9,371 nt of DNA from an uncultured Methylophilus sp. (lineage in GTDB: Bacteria; Pseudomonadota; Gammaproteobacteria; Burkholderiales; Methylophilaceae), in the NCBI GenBank assembly GCA_936943315.1, contig CAKZJM010000386.1:1-9371 (forward strand), in the 5' to 3' direction. This document shows positions 1 through 6,873 of the stretch, in pieces. The translations under genes and the position numbers were made by a program. Each line of letters begins with the position of its first letter. Position 1 is the stretch's first letter. The notes under the pieces are model-generated. The model ran no database searches, was not told the DNA's origin, and saw only the letters and a program-made list of their open reading frames with translations.

Positions 1-103
1 ACTGGTCGGGATGTTGTGTTTGCAGCAGGATTTCTTCTGCCTGTAACAATAGACTGCAACAAGCGAGCCCGAGCAAGGTTATAATTTGAACAATTTTGGT
101 CAT
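1..103 (-). CDS. Exported protein, probably LysM-domain, 5' end only
   Basis: Only the first 34 codons are in the window; the gene continues past the left edge. Read leftward from the ATG at 103, the protein starts MTKIVQIITLLGLACCSLLL and continues QAEEILLQTQHPDQ. A lysine followed by a hydrophobic stretch of about 16 residues and a small-residue/Gln-Ala junction is a typical signal peptide. The cysteines at 15-16 could alternatively be a lipobox, but the context (GLACC) is imperfect. The short acidic stretch ending in HPDQ resembles the segment just before the first LysM repeat in betaproteobacterial LysM proteins encoded divergently from def; this is from family knowledge, since the LysM repeat itself lies outside the window. 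The expected role is peptidoglycan binding in the periplasm. The export signal is fairly sure; the LysM assignment is inferred. Confidence 0.6.
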   Translation of the reverse strand, partial: MTKIVQIITLLGLACCSLLLQAEEILLQTQHPDQ

Positions 104-271
104 GTGGCGTCTCTGTATTATGCAGCTTAAAGGGATGGCAGCATCAACGGCGCGCAGCGTGTGCGCAATGTCGACCAATCTAGCATGGGTTTAAAGTTCT
201 GATCAAGGTGAAAAAGCGGGCGTTTTGCCCTGTTTTCCCACAAACTATTTGAATGGAAAGATTTGTAGAGC

Positions 272-787
272 ATGGCACACCTTCCGATTTTGCAATATCC
301 GGATCCGCGCTTGCACACGGTGGCTAAGCCCGTGCAAGTGTTTGATGACGCATTGCAGCAACTGGTGAGCGATATGGCGGAGACCATGTATGATGCGCCG
401 GGCATAGGGCTGGCGGCGACGCAGGTGGACCGGCATATCCAGTTAATCGTCATCGACTTAAGCAAGGAGAAAAACGACTTGCTGGTGCTGATTAACCCGA
501 AAATTATTGCGCAGTCTGGCAGCCAGGACTATGAAGAAGGCTGCCTGTCGGTGCCCGGGATTTACGAAAGCGTCACGCGGGCTGAATTCATTACTGTTGA
601 AGCTCAGGATGTGCACGGCAAGACTTTTAAGCTGGATGCCGATGGGTTACTCAGCGTATGTATCCAGCACGAGATGGATCATCTCAAAGGCAAGGTGTTT
701 GTCGAATACCTGTCCACCCTCAAGCGTAACCGTATCCGCAGCAAAATGGTCAAGCACGCGCGCGAAATCGAACGCAACAGTTACTAA
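272..787 (+). CDS. def: Peptide deformylase
   Basis: This cytoplasmic metalloenzyme removes the formyl group from the N-terminal formyl-methionine of nascent proteins. The protein has 171 residues, the usual length for the bacterial enzyme. All three family motifs are present in order: GIGLAA at residues 44-49, EGCLS at 89-93 with the metal-binding Cys91, and HEMDH at 133-137 with metal ligands His133 and His137 and catalytic Glu134. The start fits the conserved N-terminus (ILQYPDPRL), and a weak purine-rich ribosome site, GGAAAG, lies at 255-260. fmt follows 13 bases after the stop, the classic def-fmt pair in which one enzyme adds the formyl group and the other removes it. I could not identify a convincing promoter in the 168-base divergent gap upstream. 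Nothing appears truncated or mutated. Confidence 0.97.
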   Translation: MAHLPILQYPDPRLHTVAKPVQVFDDALQQLVSDMAETMYDAPGIGLAATQVDRHIQLIVIDLSKEKNDLLVLINPKIIAQSGSQDYEEGCLSVPGIYESVTRAEFITVEAQDVHGKTFKLDADGLLSVCIQHEMDHLKGKVFVEYLSTLKRNRIRSKMVKHAREIERNSY

Positions 788-800
788 GTACGGGAATAGC

Positions 801-1721
801 ATGCGAATCATTTATGCCGGGACCCCGGAGTTTGCCGTGCCTGCCTTGCAGGGCCTGATAGACGCAGGACACGAGATTGTCATGGTGTTAACTCAGCCAG
901 ACCGCCCCGCCGGACGCGGTATGCAACTGAAAGCCAGCCCGGTCAAGCAGCTGGCGTTAGCGCATGGCCTACGCGTGTTTCAGCCAGAAAGTCTCAAGCC
1001 AGCCGACGTGCAGGCCGAGCTTGCTGCCGTACAAGCAGACGTCATGATTGTGGCGGCGTATGGCCTGATTATCCCAACCGCGGTGTTGAATCTGCCCGCT
1101 AAAGGCTGCTACAACATTCATGGCTCTTTGCTGCCGCGGTGGCGGGGTGCTGCGCCTATCCATAGAGCGATTTTGGCGGGCGATGCCGAGACCGGTGTCA
1201 CTATTATGGAGGTGGTGCCCAAGTTGGACGCGGGCAATATGATCAGCAAATGGGCCGCGCCAATCACCGAGGCTGACACCACACAAAGCCTGCATGACGC
1301 CATTAGCCGCGAAGGTGCACGGTTGATGGTGTCCGCCATGCATACCCTGCAAACCACTGGGCAGTTGCCGTCTGAAGTGCAGGATGAGTCGCTGGTGACC
1401 TATGCGCACAAGCTGGAAAAATCCGAATCGGCCATAGACTGGTCTCATTCTGCTACACAACTCTCGCGCCAGGTAAGGGCGTTTAATCCTTTCCCGGTCG
1501 CTACGACCAAGTTTAAAGATCAAGTGTGCAAACTCTGGTTTGCCCAGGCCGTCAGCGGCCAAGGCGAGCCTGGCACCGTGCTTGAAACGCAGCCTTTGCG
1601 TGTGGCCTGTGGTGAGGGGGCGTTAGAGATTCAAGAGTTGCAAATGCCGGGCGGCAAGCGCCAGACCGCACAGCAATTTGTGCAGGGGCAGCATGTGCAG
1701 GTGGGTGACCGGTTTTTCTAG
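801..1721 (+). CDS. fmt: Methionyl-tRNA formyltransferase
   Basis: Transfers a formyl group from 10-formyltetrahydrofolate to methionyl initiator tRNA in the cytoplasm. The protein has 306 residues against about 315 in E. coli. The N-terminal formyltransferase domain begins MRIIYAGTPEFA; the catalytic triad is visible as Asn105 and His107 (YNIHGS) and Asp143 (KLDAGN), with the signature SLLPRWRGAAPI at 109-120. The smaller C-terminal tRNA-binding domain carries RAFNPFP and the EIQELQMPGGKR stretch. The frame stays open upstream into def, but the start at 801 is chosen because homology begins exactly there and it lies 13 bases after the def stop; the ribosome site GGGAA at 792-796 is weak and close, so translation is probably coupled to def. 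A hairpin immediately follows the stop codon. Confidence 0.96.
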   Translation: MRIIYAGTPEFAVPALQGLIDAGHEIVMVLTQPDRPAGRGMQLKASPVKQLALAHGLRVFQPESLKPADVQAELAAVQADVMIVAAYGLIIPTAVLNLPAKGCYNIHGSLLPRWRGAAPIHRAILAGDAETGVTIMEVVPKLDAGNMISKWAAPITEADTTQSLHDAISREGARLMVSAMHTLQTTGQLPSEVQDESLVTYAHKLEKSESAIDWSHSATQLSRQVRAFNPFPVATTKFKDQVCKLWFAQAVSGQGEPGTVLETQPLRVACGEGALEIQELQMPGGKRQTAQQFVQGQHVQVGDRFF

Positions 1722-1774
1722 CAAAAATGCACTCATTCCCCTACAGGTGAGTGCGCTATACCCCTGCATTTTTT
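1722..1774 (+). terminator. Probable intrinsic terminator after def-fmt
   Basis: Just after the fmt stop, an outer stem AAAAATGC (1723-1730) can pair with GCATTTTT (1766-1773), ending in six T. Inside it, GCACTCA (1729-1735) can pair with TGAGTGC (1748-1754). The two stems compete for two bases, so the fold is branched or alternative rather than one clean hairpin. Position and T-run fit termination of the def-fmt unit before the htpX promoter. It is less ideal than the hairpins at 2766 and 8161. Confidence 0.5.
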
Positions 1775-1807
1775 AAAGCTTTCGCTTAAAACTTTGTGTT
1801 TTTCGCC

Positions 1808-1837
1808 ATTGAAAAATCCCCAATATCACCGCATATT
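1808..1837 (+). promoter_or_regulatory. Heat-shock-type (sigma32-like) promoter of htpX
   Basis: ATTGAAA (1808-1814) matches six of seven bases of the sigma32 -35 element CTTGAAA. After 14 bases, CCGCATAT (1829-1836) matches the -10 element CCCCATNT at all but one of its defined positions. The same sequence also reads as a sigma70 promoter, TTGAAA (1809-1814), 17 bases, CATATT (1832-1837). Transcription would start near 1843, about 30 bases before the htpX start codon. HtpX is heat-inducible in E. coli, so a sigma32-type site is expected from family knowledge; the match is by eye and untested. Confidence 0.55.
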
Positions 1838-1872
1838 AAGGATGCAGAATTGCAAGTAATCAAGGAGTACGT

Positions 1873-2745
1873 ATGTTAGGTAACTGGACCAAAACCTTTG
1901 TGCTGATGGCAGCCATTACGGCGTTATTCGTAGCCGTTGGCGGAGCATTGGGTGGTCAGGGTGGCATGTTGTTGGCCTTGCTGCTGGCAGGCGGCATGAA
2001 CTTTTATGCTTACTGGTTTAGTGACCAGGCCGTATTGAAGATGTATGGCGCGGTAGAAATCAATGCCGAGAATAATTTTGGCAACGGCCAGTTCCGTAAC
2101 TATTACACCATGGTTAAAGAGCTGGCAGAACGTGCCGAATTGCCGATGCCGCGAGTGTTTGTGATTAACGAGAGCCAGCCGAATGCGTTTGCCACTGGCC
2201 GTAACCCTGAAAATGCAGCGGTCGCAGCCACCACCGGCATCATGCAGATATTAAGTGAGCGTGAGTTACGTGGCGTGATGGCGCATGAGCTGGCGCACGT
2301 GAAGCACCGCGATACGCTGATTTCCACCATTTCAGCCACAGTGGCTGGTGCCATTTCTTCTATCGCCCAATTTGGCATGATGTTTGGGGGCGCGCATCGA
2401 GATGGTGAGGATAGACCCAATCCTTTCATTGGTATCTTGATCATGATACTGGCGCCGCTGGCTGCCTCGCTGATCCAGATGGCGATTTCCCGGTCACGTG
2501 AATATGAAGCGGACCGCATGGGCGCAGAGATCAGCCGCGACCCGAAAGCCCTGGCCGCGGCGCTGGAGAAAATCCATAACTATGCGCACCAGATTCCGAA
2601 CATGACGGCCGAACAGCACCCTGAAACCGGGCAAATGATGATTATTAACCCATTGTCTGGAGCTGACCTGGCAGGTTTGTTCAGTACCCATCCGCAAACG
2701 GAAGAACGTATCCGCCGTCTGATGGCACTCGCAAACCAGTATTAA
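1873..2745 (+). CDS. htpX: Membrane zinc protease HtpX (M48B family)
   Basis: Inner-membrane zinc endopeptidase that degrades misfolded membrane proteins, working alongside FtsH. The protein has 290 residues, the usual length. Two N-terminal membrane segments lie at about 9-27 and 30-49. The zinc motif HELAH is at 138-142, with Glu139 catalytic, and EYEAD at 210-214 provides the third ligand (Glu210). Two further hydrophobic stretches lie at about 152-172 and 184-205, between the two metal motifs, as usual for the family. The start is supported by a strong ribosome site, AAGGAG (1862-1867), five bases before the ATG. The gene has its own promoter with heat-shock character and is followed by two hairpins, so it appears to be a single-gene unit between the def-fmt and rsmB-ntrYX blocks. 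Confidence 0.96.
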   Translation: MLGNWTKTFVLMAAITALFVAVGGALGGQGGMLLALLLAGGMNFYAYWFSDQAVLKMYGAVEINAENNFGNGQFRNYYTMVKELAERAELPMPRVFVINESQPNAFATGRNPENAAVAATTGIMQILSERELRGVMAHELAHVKHRDTLISTISATVAGAISSIAQFGMMFGGAHRDGEDRPNPFIGILIMILAPLAASLIQMAISRSREYEADRMGAEISRDPKALAAALEKIHNYAHQIPNMTAEQHPETGQMMIINPLSGADLAGLFSTHPQTEERIRRLMALANQY

Positions 2746-2760
2746 CGGCCTGGCCGTTTT
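2744..2760 (+). terminator. First of two tandem hairpins after htpX
   Basis: AACGGC (2744-2749) pairs with GCCGTT (2753-2758) around a three-base loop, followed by two more T. The stem begins inside the htpX stop codon (TAA, 2743-2745). The stem is short and the T-run is brief, so it is weaker than the next hairpin and may act as an mRNA-stabilising structure or first-stage terminator. Confidence 0.45.
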
Positions 2761-2765
2761 GTTTG

Positions 2766-2793
2766 AAAGGCTTTCTTGATGAAAGCCTTTTTT
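2766..2793 (+). terminator. Intrinsic terminator of htpX
   Basis: A perfect ten-base-pair stem, AAAGGCTTTC (2766-2775) with GAAAGCCTTT (2781-2790), closes a five-base loop TTGAT and runs into a six-T tract (2788-2793). This is a textbook factor-independent terminator, 20 bases after the htpX stop, separating htpX from rsmB. The left arm starts with AAA, so it may also work weakly on the opposite strand. Confidence 0.85.
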
Positions 2794-2804
2794 ATTGGCC
2801 GCGT

Positions 2805-2833
2805 TTTTCCTTATCCGGCGCATCAAGTAGAAT
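2805..2833 (+). promoter_or_regulatory. Possible promoter of the rsmB-ntrYX block
   Basis: TAGAAT (2828-2833) matches five of six bases of the -10 consensus. The sequence 17 bases upstream (TTTTCC, 2805-2810) is a poor -35. A transcript from here would start near 2840 with a leader of about 18 bases. Position between the htpX terminator and the rsmB start makes a promoter necessary; this is the best candidate seen, but a weak one. Confidence 0.3.
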
Positions 2834-2857
2834 AGCCTTTTTGCCCAGAGATCTTCT

Positions 2858-4147
2858 TTGCAAGTCGCCCAGTTAATTGCCGCACATGCGGTGGCCGAAG
2901 TGTTGGCCGGACATAACCTCACTGTTTCCATGCCCAAGGCCTTGCGCAAGGTTAAATCAGCCACGCCCCAACAACAGGCTGCCGCACAGGACTACAGTTA
3001 CCTCACGCTACGGTTTTATGCAGAGGCGGCAGCTTACTTGCGTGCATTGACCCCCAAACCGGTGACCGATGAGCGCGTGCATGCCCTGCTGTTGGTCGCG
3101 CTATCGCAACTATTGCACAGCCGGGATGATGACTTTACTGTGGTCAACCAGGCGGTGGAAGCCGCCGGTAAAAGCGGTCAGCGCTGGGCAAAAGGGCTGG
3201 TCAATGCCGTCTTGCGTAATTTTTTGCGTCAACGTGAGAGCTTGCAAGCGAGTATTGCGCAACGCGAAGAGGTGCAATTCAATTATCCGCAATGGTGGAT
3301 AGACACGCTCAAGCAGCAGTTTCCCCAACACTGGCAAACGATTCTTGAGGTAGGCAACAGTCATCCGCCCATGACCTTGCGCGTGAACCTGCGTAAAACC
3401 GATGTGCCTGCCTATTTGCAACTGTTGCAAGCGGCCGGTATAGAGGCCCATCACCTAGCGGGCGCGGCCATTCAGTTACAGCAGCCCATGCCCGTCCATC
3501 AATTGCCCAACTTCGATGCTGGCTGGGTCAGCGTGCAGGACGCTGGTGCACAATGGGCGGCCCCATTGCTGGATTTACAACCCGGTCAGCGCGTACTGGA
3601 TGCATGCAGTGCCCCGGGCGGCAAGACTTGTCATGTGCTTGAAACCTGTGAAGTGGACTTGTTATCACTTGATGTGGAAACCGCTCGTTTGCAACGGGTG
3701 CATGAGAACTTGCAGCGCCTGGGGTTGCAGGCCCGCGTTGCGGTTGGTAATGCATCCCAATCTGAATGGTTTGACGGCCAGTTGTTTGACCGTATTCTGG
3801 CGGATGTGCCTTGTAGTGCGTCTGGGATTGTACGCCGCCATGTTGACATGAAGTGGTTGCGCAGGCCGCAGGACCTGGAGACGTTTGCCCGGACCCAACA
3901 GGAAATTTTATCGAATTTGTGGCAAATGCTGGCAAAAGGCGGTAAATTGTTGTACGTGACGTGCTCGATCTTCCAACAAGAAAACGAAATGCAAATTCAG
4001 CAATTTTTAACCACACACGCAGATGCCGCCAGGTTGCCGGTCACCTTTGACGCCACTCTCTTGCCTTGCCAACAGTGGACGGGTGGTCAATTATTGCCCA
4101 CTGCCGAGCATGACGGATTGTTTTATGCGCTACTGCAAAAACATTAA
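2858..4147 (+). CDS. rsmB: 16S rRNA (cytosine-967-C5)-methyltransferase
   Basis: Methylates C967 of 16S rRNA with S-adenosylmethionine during small-subunit assembly. The 429-residue protein has an N-terminal NusB-like RNA-binding domain (about 1-130) and a Rossmann methyltransferase domain. Visible motifs are the SAM-binding DACSAPGGK (248-256), SLDVE (270-274), motif IV DVPCSASG (316-323, Cys319), and motif VI YVTCS (366-370). Cys369 of TCS is the expected nucleophile and Cys319 of PCS the release cysteine. The start is a TTG: an in-frame stop lies at 2828-2830, no ATG or GTG falls between it and the TTG, and the first in-frame ATG (2930) would cut 24 residues from the NusB-like domain. The ribosome site is modest (AGAG, 2847-2850). 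The last 23 bases overlap the next gene. Confidence 0.95.
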   Translation: MQVAQLIAAHAVAEVLAGHNLTVSMPKALRKVKSATPQQQAAAQDYSYLTLRFYAEAAAYLRALTPKPVTDERVHALLLVALSQLLHSRDDDFTVVNQAVEAAGKSGQRWAKGLVNAVLRNFLRQRESLQASIAQREEVQFNYPQWWIDTLKQQFPQHWQTILEVGNSHPPMTLRVNLRKTDVPAYLQLLQAAGIEAHHLAGAAIQLQQPMPVHQLPNFDAGWVSVQDAGAQWAAPLLDLQPGQRVLDACSAPGGKTCHVLETCEVDLLSLDVETARLQRVHENLQRLGLQARVAVGNASQSEWFDGQLFDRILADVPCSASGIVRRHVDMKWLRRPQDLETFARTQQEILSNLWQMLAKGGKLLYVTCSIFQQENEMQIQQFLTTHADAARLPVTFDATLLPCQQWTGGQLLPTAEHDGLFYALLQKH

Positions 4148-4700
4148 TCGCTGGTATTGGCTGGCATTGCTGCTGAGCCTGTTCACCTTCGCAGTGGTGG
4201 CAGCCGGGAATCATGCGCATATCCGCAATGCTGAGCTGGTATTGCGCGATGATGTGTGGACACTGGATGCCGACATGGATATCCAGTTTGGCCGACCGCT
4301 CGAAGAGGCGCTGAATAAAGGCGTTGCCCTGACTTTTCTCTATGAGTTTCAACTCATCAAGCCGCTCAAATACTGGTTCGATGACGAAGTGGTGACCGAG
4401 CGCCGCAGCGTGACCCTCAATTATCACGCCCTCACCAAACAATACCTGCTTAATTATCCGCAACAGCAAAAAGTCTTTGATAGCCTGGGCGATGCCAGGC
4501 GCGAGCTTGGTTTGATCCATGACTGGCGTCTGGTACCCCACGCGACGCTGGAAAAAAACCAGTCTTATCAGGCCGCCCTCAAAATGCACCTGGATACCAG
4601 CAAACTGCCCAAAGCCTTGCAGCTTGATGCTTTGGGTGAGAGCGACTGGGAGCTGGTGACCCCCACATTTACCTGGTGGGTGAAGGAAACACTGCGCTAG
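4125..4700 (+). CDS. DUF4390-family exported protein
   Basis: This 191-residue protein matches by eye the DUF4390 proteins usually encoded between rsmB and ntrY in Betaproteobacteria; the function is unknown. A basic start (MRYCKNINR) and one hydrophobic segment at about 10-26, ending VVAAGNHA, indicate a signal peptide or N-terminal anchor, so the rest should be periplasmic. The remainder is mostly beta-type sequence rich in charged and aromatic residues, with no catalytic motif that I can identify; a WW pair sits near the end (184-185). The start overlaps rsmB by 23 bases, suggesting translational coupling. Another in-frame ATG at 4110 would add only five residues; 4125 is preferred because it gives a compact signal peptide, but neither has a good ribosome site. 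ntrY starts 3 bases after the stop, hinting at a role linked to the sensor kinase. Confidence 0.85.
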   Translation: MRYCKNINRWYWLALLLSLFTFAVVAAGNHAHIRNAELVLRDDVWTLDADMDIQFGRPLEEALNKGVALTFLYEFQLIKPLKYWFDDEVVTERRSVTLNYHALTKQYLLNYPQQQKVFDSLGDARRELGLIHDWRLVPHATLEKNQSYQAALKMHLDTSKLPKALQLDALGESDWELVTPTFTWWVKETLR

Positions 4701-4703
4701 CTT

Positions 4704-6863
4704 ATGCGTTATGTCCTGATTTTGTCCATTGTGCTGGCAGCAGCCTTGCTTTATTTGCTGTCGCTGGCCAGCGCCAATACGGCCATCAGCGGTGATTATT
4801 ACCTCGCCTTGCTGTATGTGAATGGCGGCTTGGCAGTGCTTTTGCTGGGAGTGATCGCTTACCAGCTACGCCATCTTTATATCACCACCAAAGCCAGGCT
4901 GGTTGGCAGTAAACTCAACTTCCGCTTGTTGGTCACGTTTGCGCTGATGGCGCTGATCCCGGGCATGATTGTTTATCTGGTGTCGGTGAATTTCCTGTCG
5001 CGCTCGATTGAATCCTGGTTTAACGTCAAGGTTGAGTCTGCGCTGGATGGTGGTTTGAATCTGGGCCAGCGTGCGCTGGACATCATGCTGGGCGATGTGA
5101 AAGAGAAGGCACAAAGCATGGCGGTGTCGCTTTCTTTGCAGCCTGCCCGCTCGCATTACAGCCAGATCAACGATCTGCGTGAAAAAGCCGGGATTCAGGA
5201 TGCGGCCTTGCTGAGCCCGCAAGGGGCGATTCTGGCTGTGAGCAGCTCAGACCCGAGCAGTTTTTTGCCCGAGCTACCGTCAGTGCCGCAGTTGCGCCAG
5301 GCCAGGCGCGGCGTCTACGGCAAAATTGAGCCGATTCCAGGCAAAGGCCTGTACATGCGGGTGTTGGTTCCGGTTGAGACCCTGGGGATTACCGGTGAAA
5401 TGCGCATTCTGCAATTGATGCAGCCGGTGCCCAAAGCCTTGTCCAGCACTGCTGAGGCCGTGCAGGACGTTTACCGCGAGTACCAGACGCTTTCCTACAG
5501 CCGCCAGTCACTGAAAGATATTTTCATGCTGACGCTCACCATGATTCTGCTGCTGTCCATGCTGGGTGCGTTAACCATTGCCTTTGCCCTGAGCCGCCGC
5601 ATGGCTCAACCATTGACCGTATTGGCCGAAGGCACACGCCTGATTGCCAGTGGCGATTATTCGCAACAGCTGCCTTCGTTTGGCAAAGACGAACTCAGTG
5701 TGCTGGTGCAGTCCTTTAACAGCATGACCCGCCAGCTACAGGAAGCGAAAAATGCGTCTGAACAAAGCCGTCAGCATGTCGAGTCGGCACGTGCCTACCT
5801 TGAAGCGATCTTGTCACACCTGAGTTCGGGCGTGATGACCATCAATGAGCGTGCCGAACTGCGCGTGTATAACCTGGCGGCCACCAATATTCTGGGGATT
5901 TCGCTGGTGGGCTTTAAAAATAAGGTGTTTACCGAGATCTCGGTCGAAAATCCCTACCTGAGCCCATTCACCGGCTTGGTCATGCAGCACTATGAAGAAA
6001 CGTTACAATTTGACCGTCAGGAGCGGCACCTGACCAGCCAGATTGAGATTGAAGGCGTGCACGGTACCCAGATATTGATGTTGCGGGTGACCCGCTTGCC
6101 AGAAGGCGCCGGGCATGGGCTGGTGGTGGTGTTTGACGATGTGACTGCGATGGCGCAGGCACAACGTGATGCGGCCTGGGCTGAAGTGGCACGTCGCCTG
6201 GCCCATGAAATCAAAAATCCGCTGACACCGATTCAGCTCTCGGCAGAGCGCTTGCAACTCAAATTGCAGGATAAGCTCGAGAGTAAAGATGCCGAGATGC
6301 TTTTTAAGGCGACCGATACCATCGTCAACCAGGTGCAGGCCATGAAGAACATGGTCAATGAGTTTAGCGAGTATGCGCGGACGCCTGCGGCGCAGTTGGT
6401 AAAACTGGATTTAAATGCTTTAATCCGTGATGTCAGCCGCTTGTATAATGCGTCTGCCGTCAAGCTGATATTCGCCTTGCATGAACAGTTGCCAGAGATT
6501 TATGCTGATGCCACCATGATGCGGCAAATCCTGCACAACCTGCTGCAAAACGCGCAGGATGCGCTGGTGAATATCACTGACCCGCAAATTGTTATCTTGA
6601 CCGATTATGATGGCGAGCGTATAAAACTGTCAGTGACCGATAACGGCAGTGGGTTCCCGACCGACGTGATGGCCAGGGTGTTTGAGCCCTACGTCACCAC
6701 CAAGGCTCACGGCACAGGGTTGGGTTTAGCCATTGTGAAAAAAATGATAGAAGAGCAGCGTGGACAGATTCGCATAGACAATCTGCCACAAGGGGGCGCC
6801 AGCGTTACCCTCAGCTTGCCGGTAGATAAACAACAGCGTCGGCGCGTTGAGCGCATCGTGTAA
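4704..6863 (+). CDS. ntrY: NtrY-type membrane sensor histidine kinase
   Basis: Autophosphorylating sensor of an NtrY/NtrX two-component system in the inner membrane. The 719-residue protein has membrane segments at about 3-24, 34-54, 76-98 and 272-296; the stretch between the last two (about 99-270) forms the periplasmic sensor region. A HAMP linker follows (about 296-348), then a coiled stretch and a PAS-like domain (about 362-485). The kinase core has the H box LAHEIKNP with phospho-acceptor His501, the N box HNLLQNAQDAL (611-621), the G1 box DNGSGFP (646-652), the F box VFEPY (659-663) and the G2 box GTGLGLA (670-676). All catalytic boxes are intact. The start lies 3 bases after the DUF4390 stop; AAGGAA (4683-4688) is a little far, so coupling is likely. 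The signal sensed is unknown; related systems have been tied to nitrogen or redox control. Confidence 0.92.
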   Translation: MRYVLILSIVLAAALLYLLSLASANTAISGDYYLALLYVNGGLAVLLLGVIAYQLRHLYITTKARLVGSKLNFRLLVTFALMALIPGMIVYLVSVNFLSRSIESWFNVKVESALDGGLNLGQRALDIMLGDVKEKAQSMAVSLSLQPARSHYSQINDLREKAGIQDAALLSPQGAILAVSSSDPSSFLPELPSVPQLRQARRGVYGKIEPIPGKGLYMRVLVPVETLGITGEMRILQLMQPVPKALSSTAEAVQDVYREYQTLSYSRQSLKDIFMLTLTMILLLSMLGALTIAFALSRRMAQPLTVLAEGTRLIASGDYSQQLPSFGKDELSVLVQSFNSMTRQLQEAKNASEQSRQHVESARAYLEAILSHLSSGVMTINERAELRVYNLAATNILGISLVGFKNKVFTEISVENPYLSPFTGLVMQHYEETLQFDRQERHLTSQIEIEGVHGTQILMLRVTRLPEGAGHGLVVVFDDVTAMAQAQRDAAWAEVARRLAHEIKNPLTPIQLSAERLQLKLQDKLESKDAEMLFKATDTIVNQVQAMKNMVNEFSEYARTPAAQLVKLDLNALIRDVSRLYNASAVKLIFALHEQLPEIYADATMMRQILHNLLQNAQDALVNITDPQIVILTDYDGERIKLSVTDNGSGFPTDVMARVFEPYVTTKAHGTGLGLAIVKKMIEEQRGQIRIDNLPQGGASVTLSLPVDKQQRRRVERIV

Positions 6864-6873
6864 GGGAAGTACC

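Noticed and set aside
104..271. Promoters in the gap between the LysM gene and def, for example TTGATG (complement of 142-147) with CATAAT (complement of 117-122).
   Set aside because: The spacer is 19 bases and the leader would be only about seven bases. No rightward candidate had both elements. The GGGC-GTTTT-GCCC hairpin at 218-230 has only four pairs and no T-run. I see nothing here that I can support.
507..800. In-frame 98-codon extension of fmt into def.
   Set aside because: The extension is a frame-shifted reading of def; Fmt homology starts exactly at the ATG at 801.
969..1562. Long open frame on the minus strand opposite fmt (197 codons).
   Set aside because: It lies wholly within a clear fmt gene and its translation is rich in His, Arg and Pro with no recognisable domain, as expected for an antisense shadow in moderately GC-rich DNA.
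1681..1768. Inverted eight-base pair TGCAGGGG (1681-1688) and CCCCTGCA (1761-1768) across the end of fmt.
   Set aside because: The arms are 72 bases apart, one lies inside coding sequence, and the local stems at 1723-1773 would form first; it is probably chance.
1818..1826. CCCCAATAT as the sigma32 -10 of htpX.
   Set aside because: It lies only three bases after TTGAAA, and nothing like CTTGAAA sits at the right distance upstream; the CCGCATAT further on has correct spacing.
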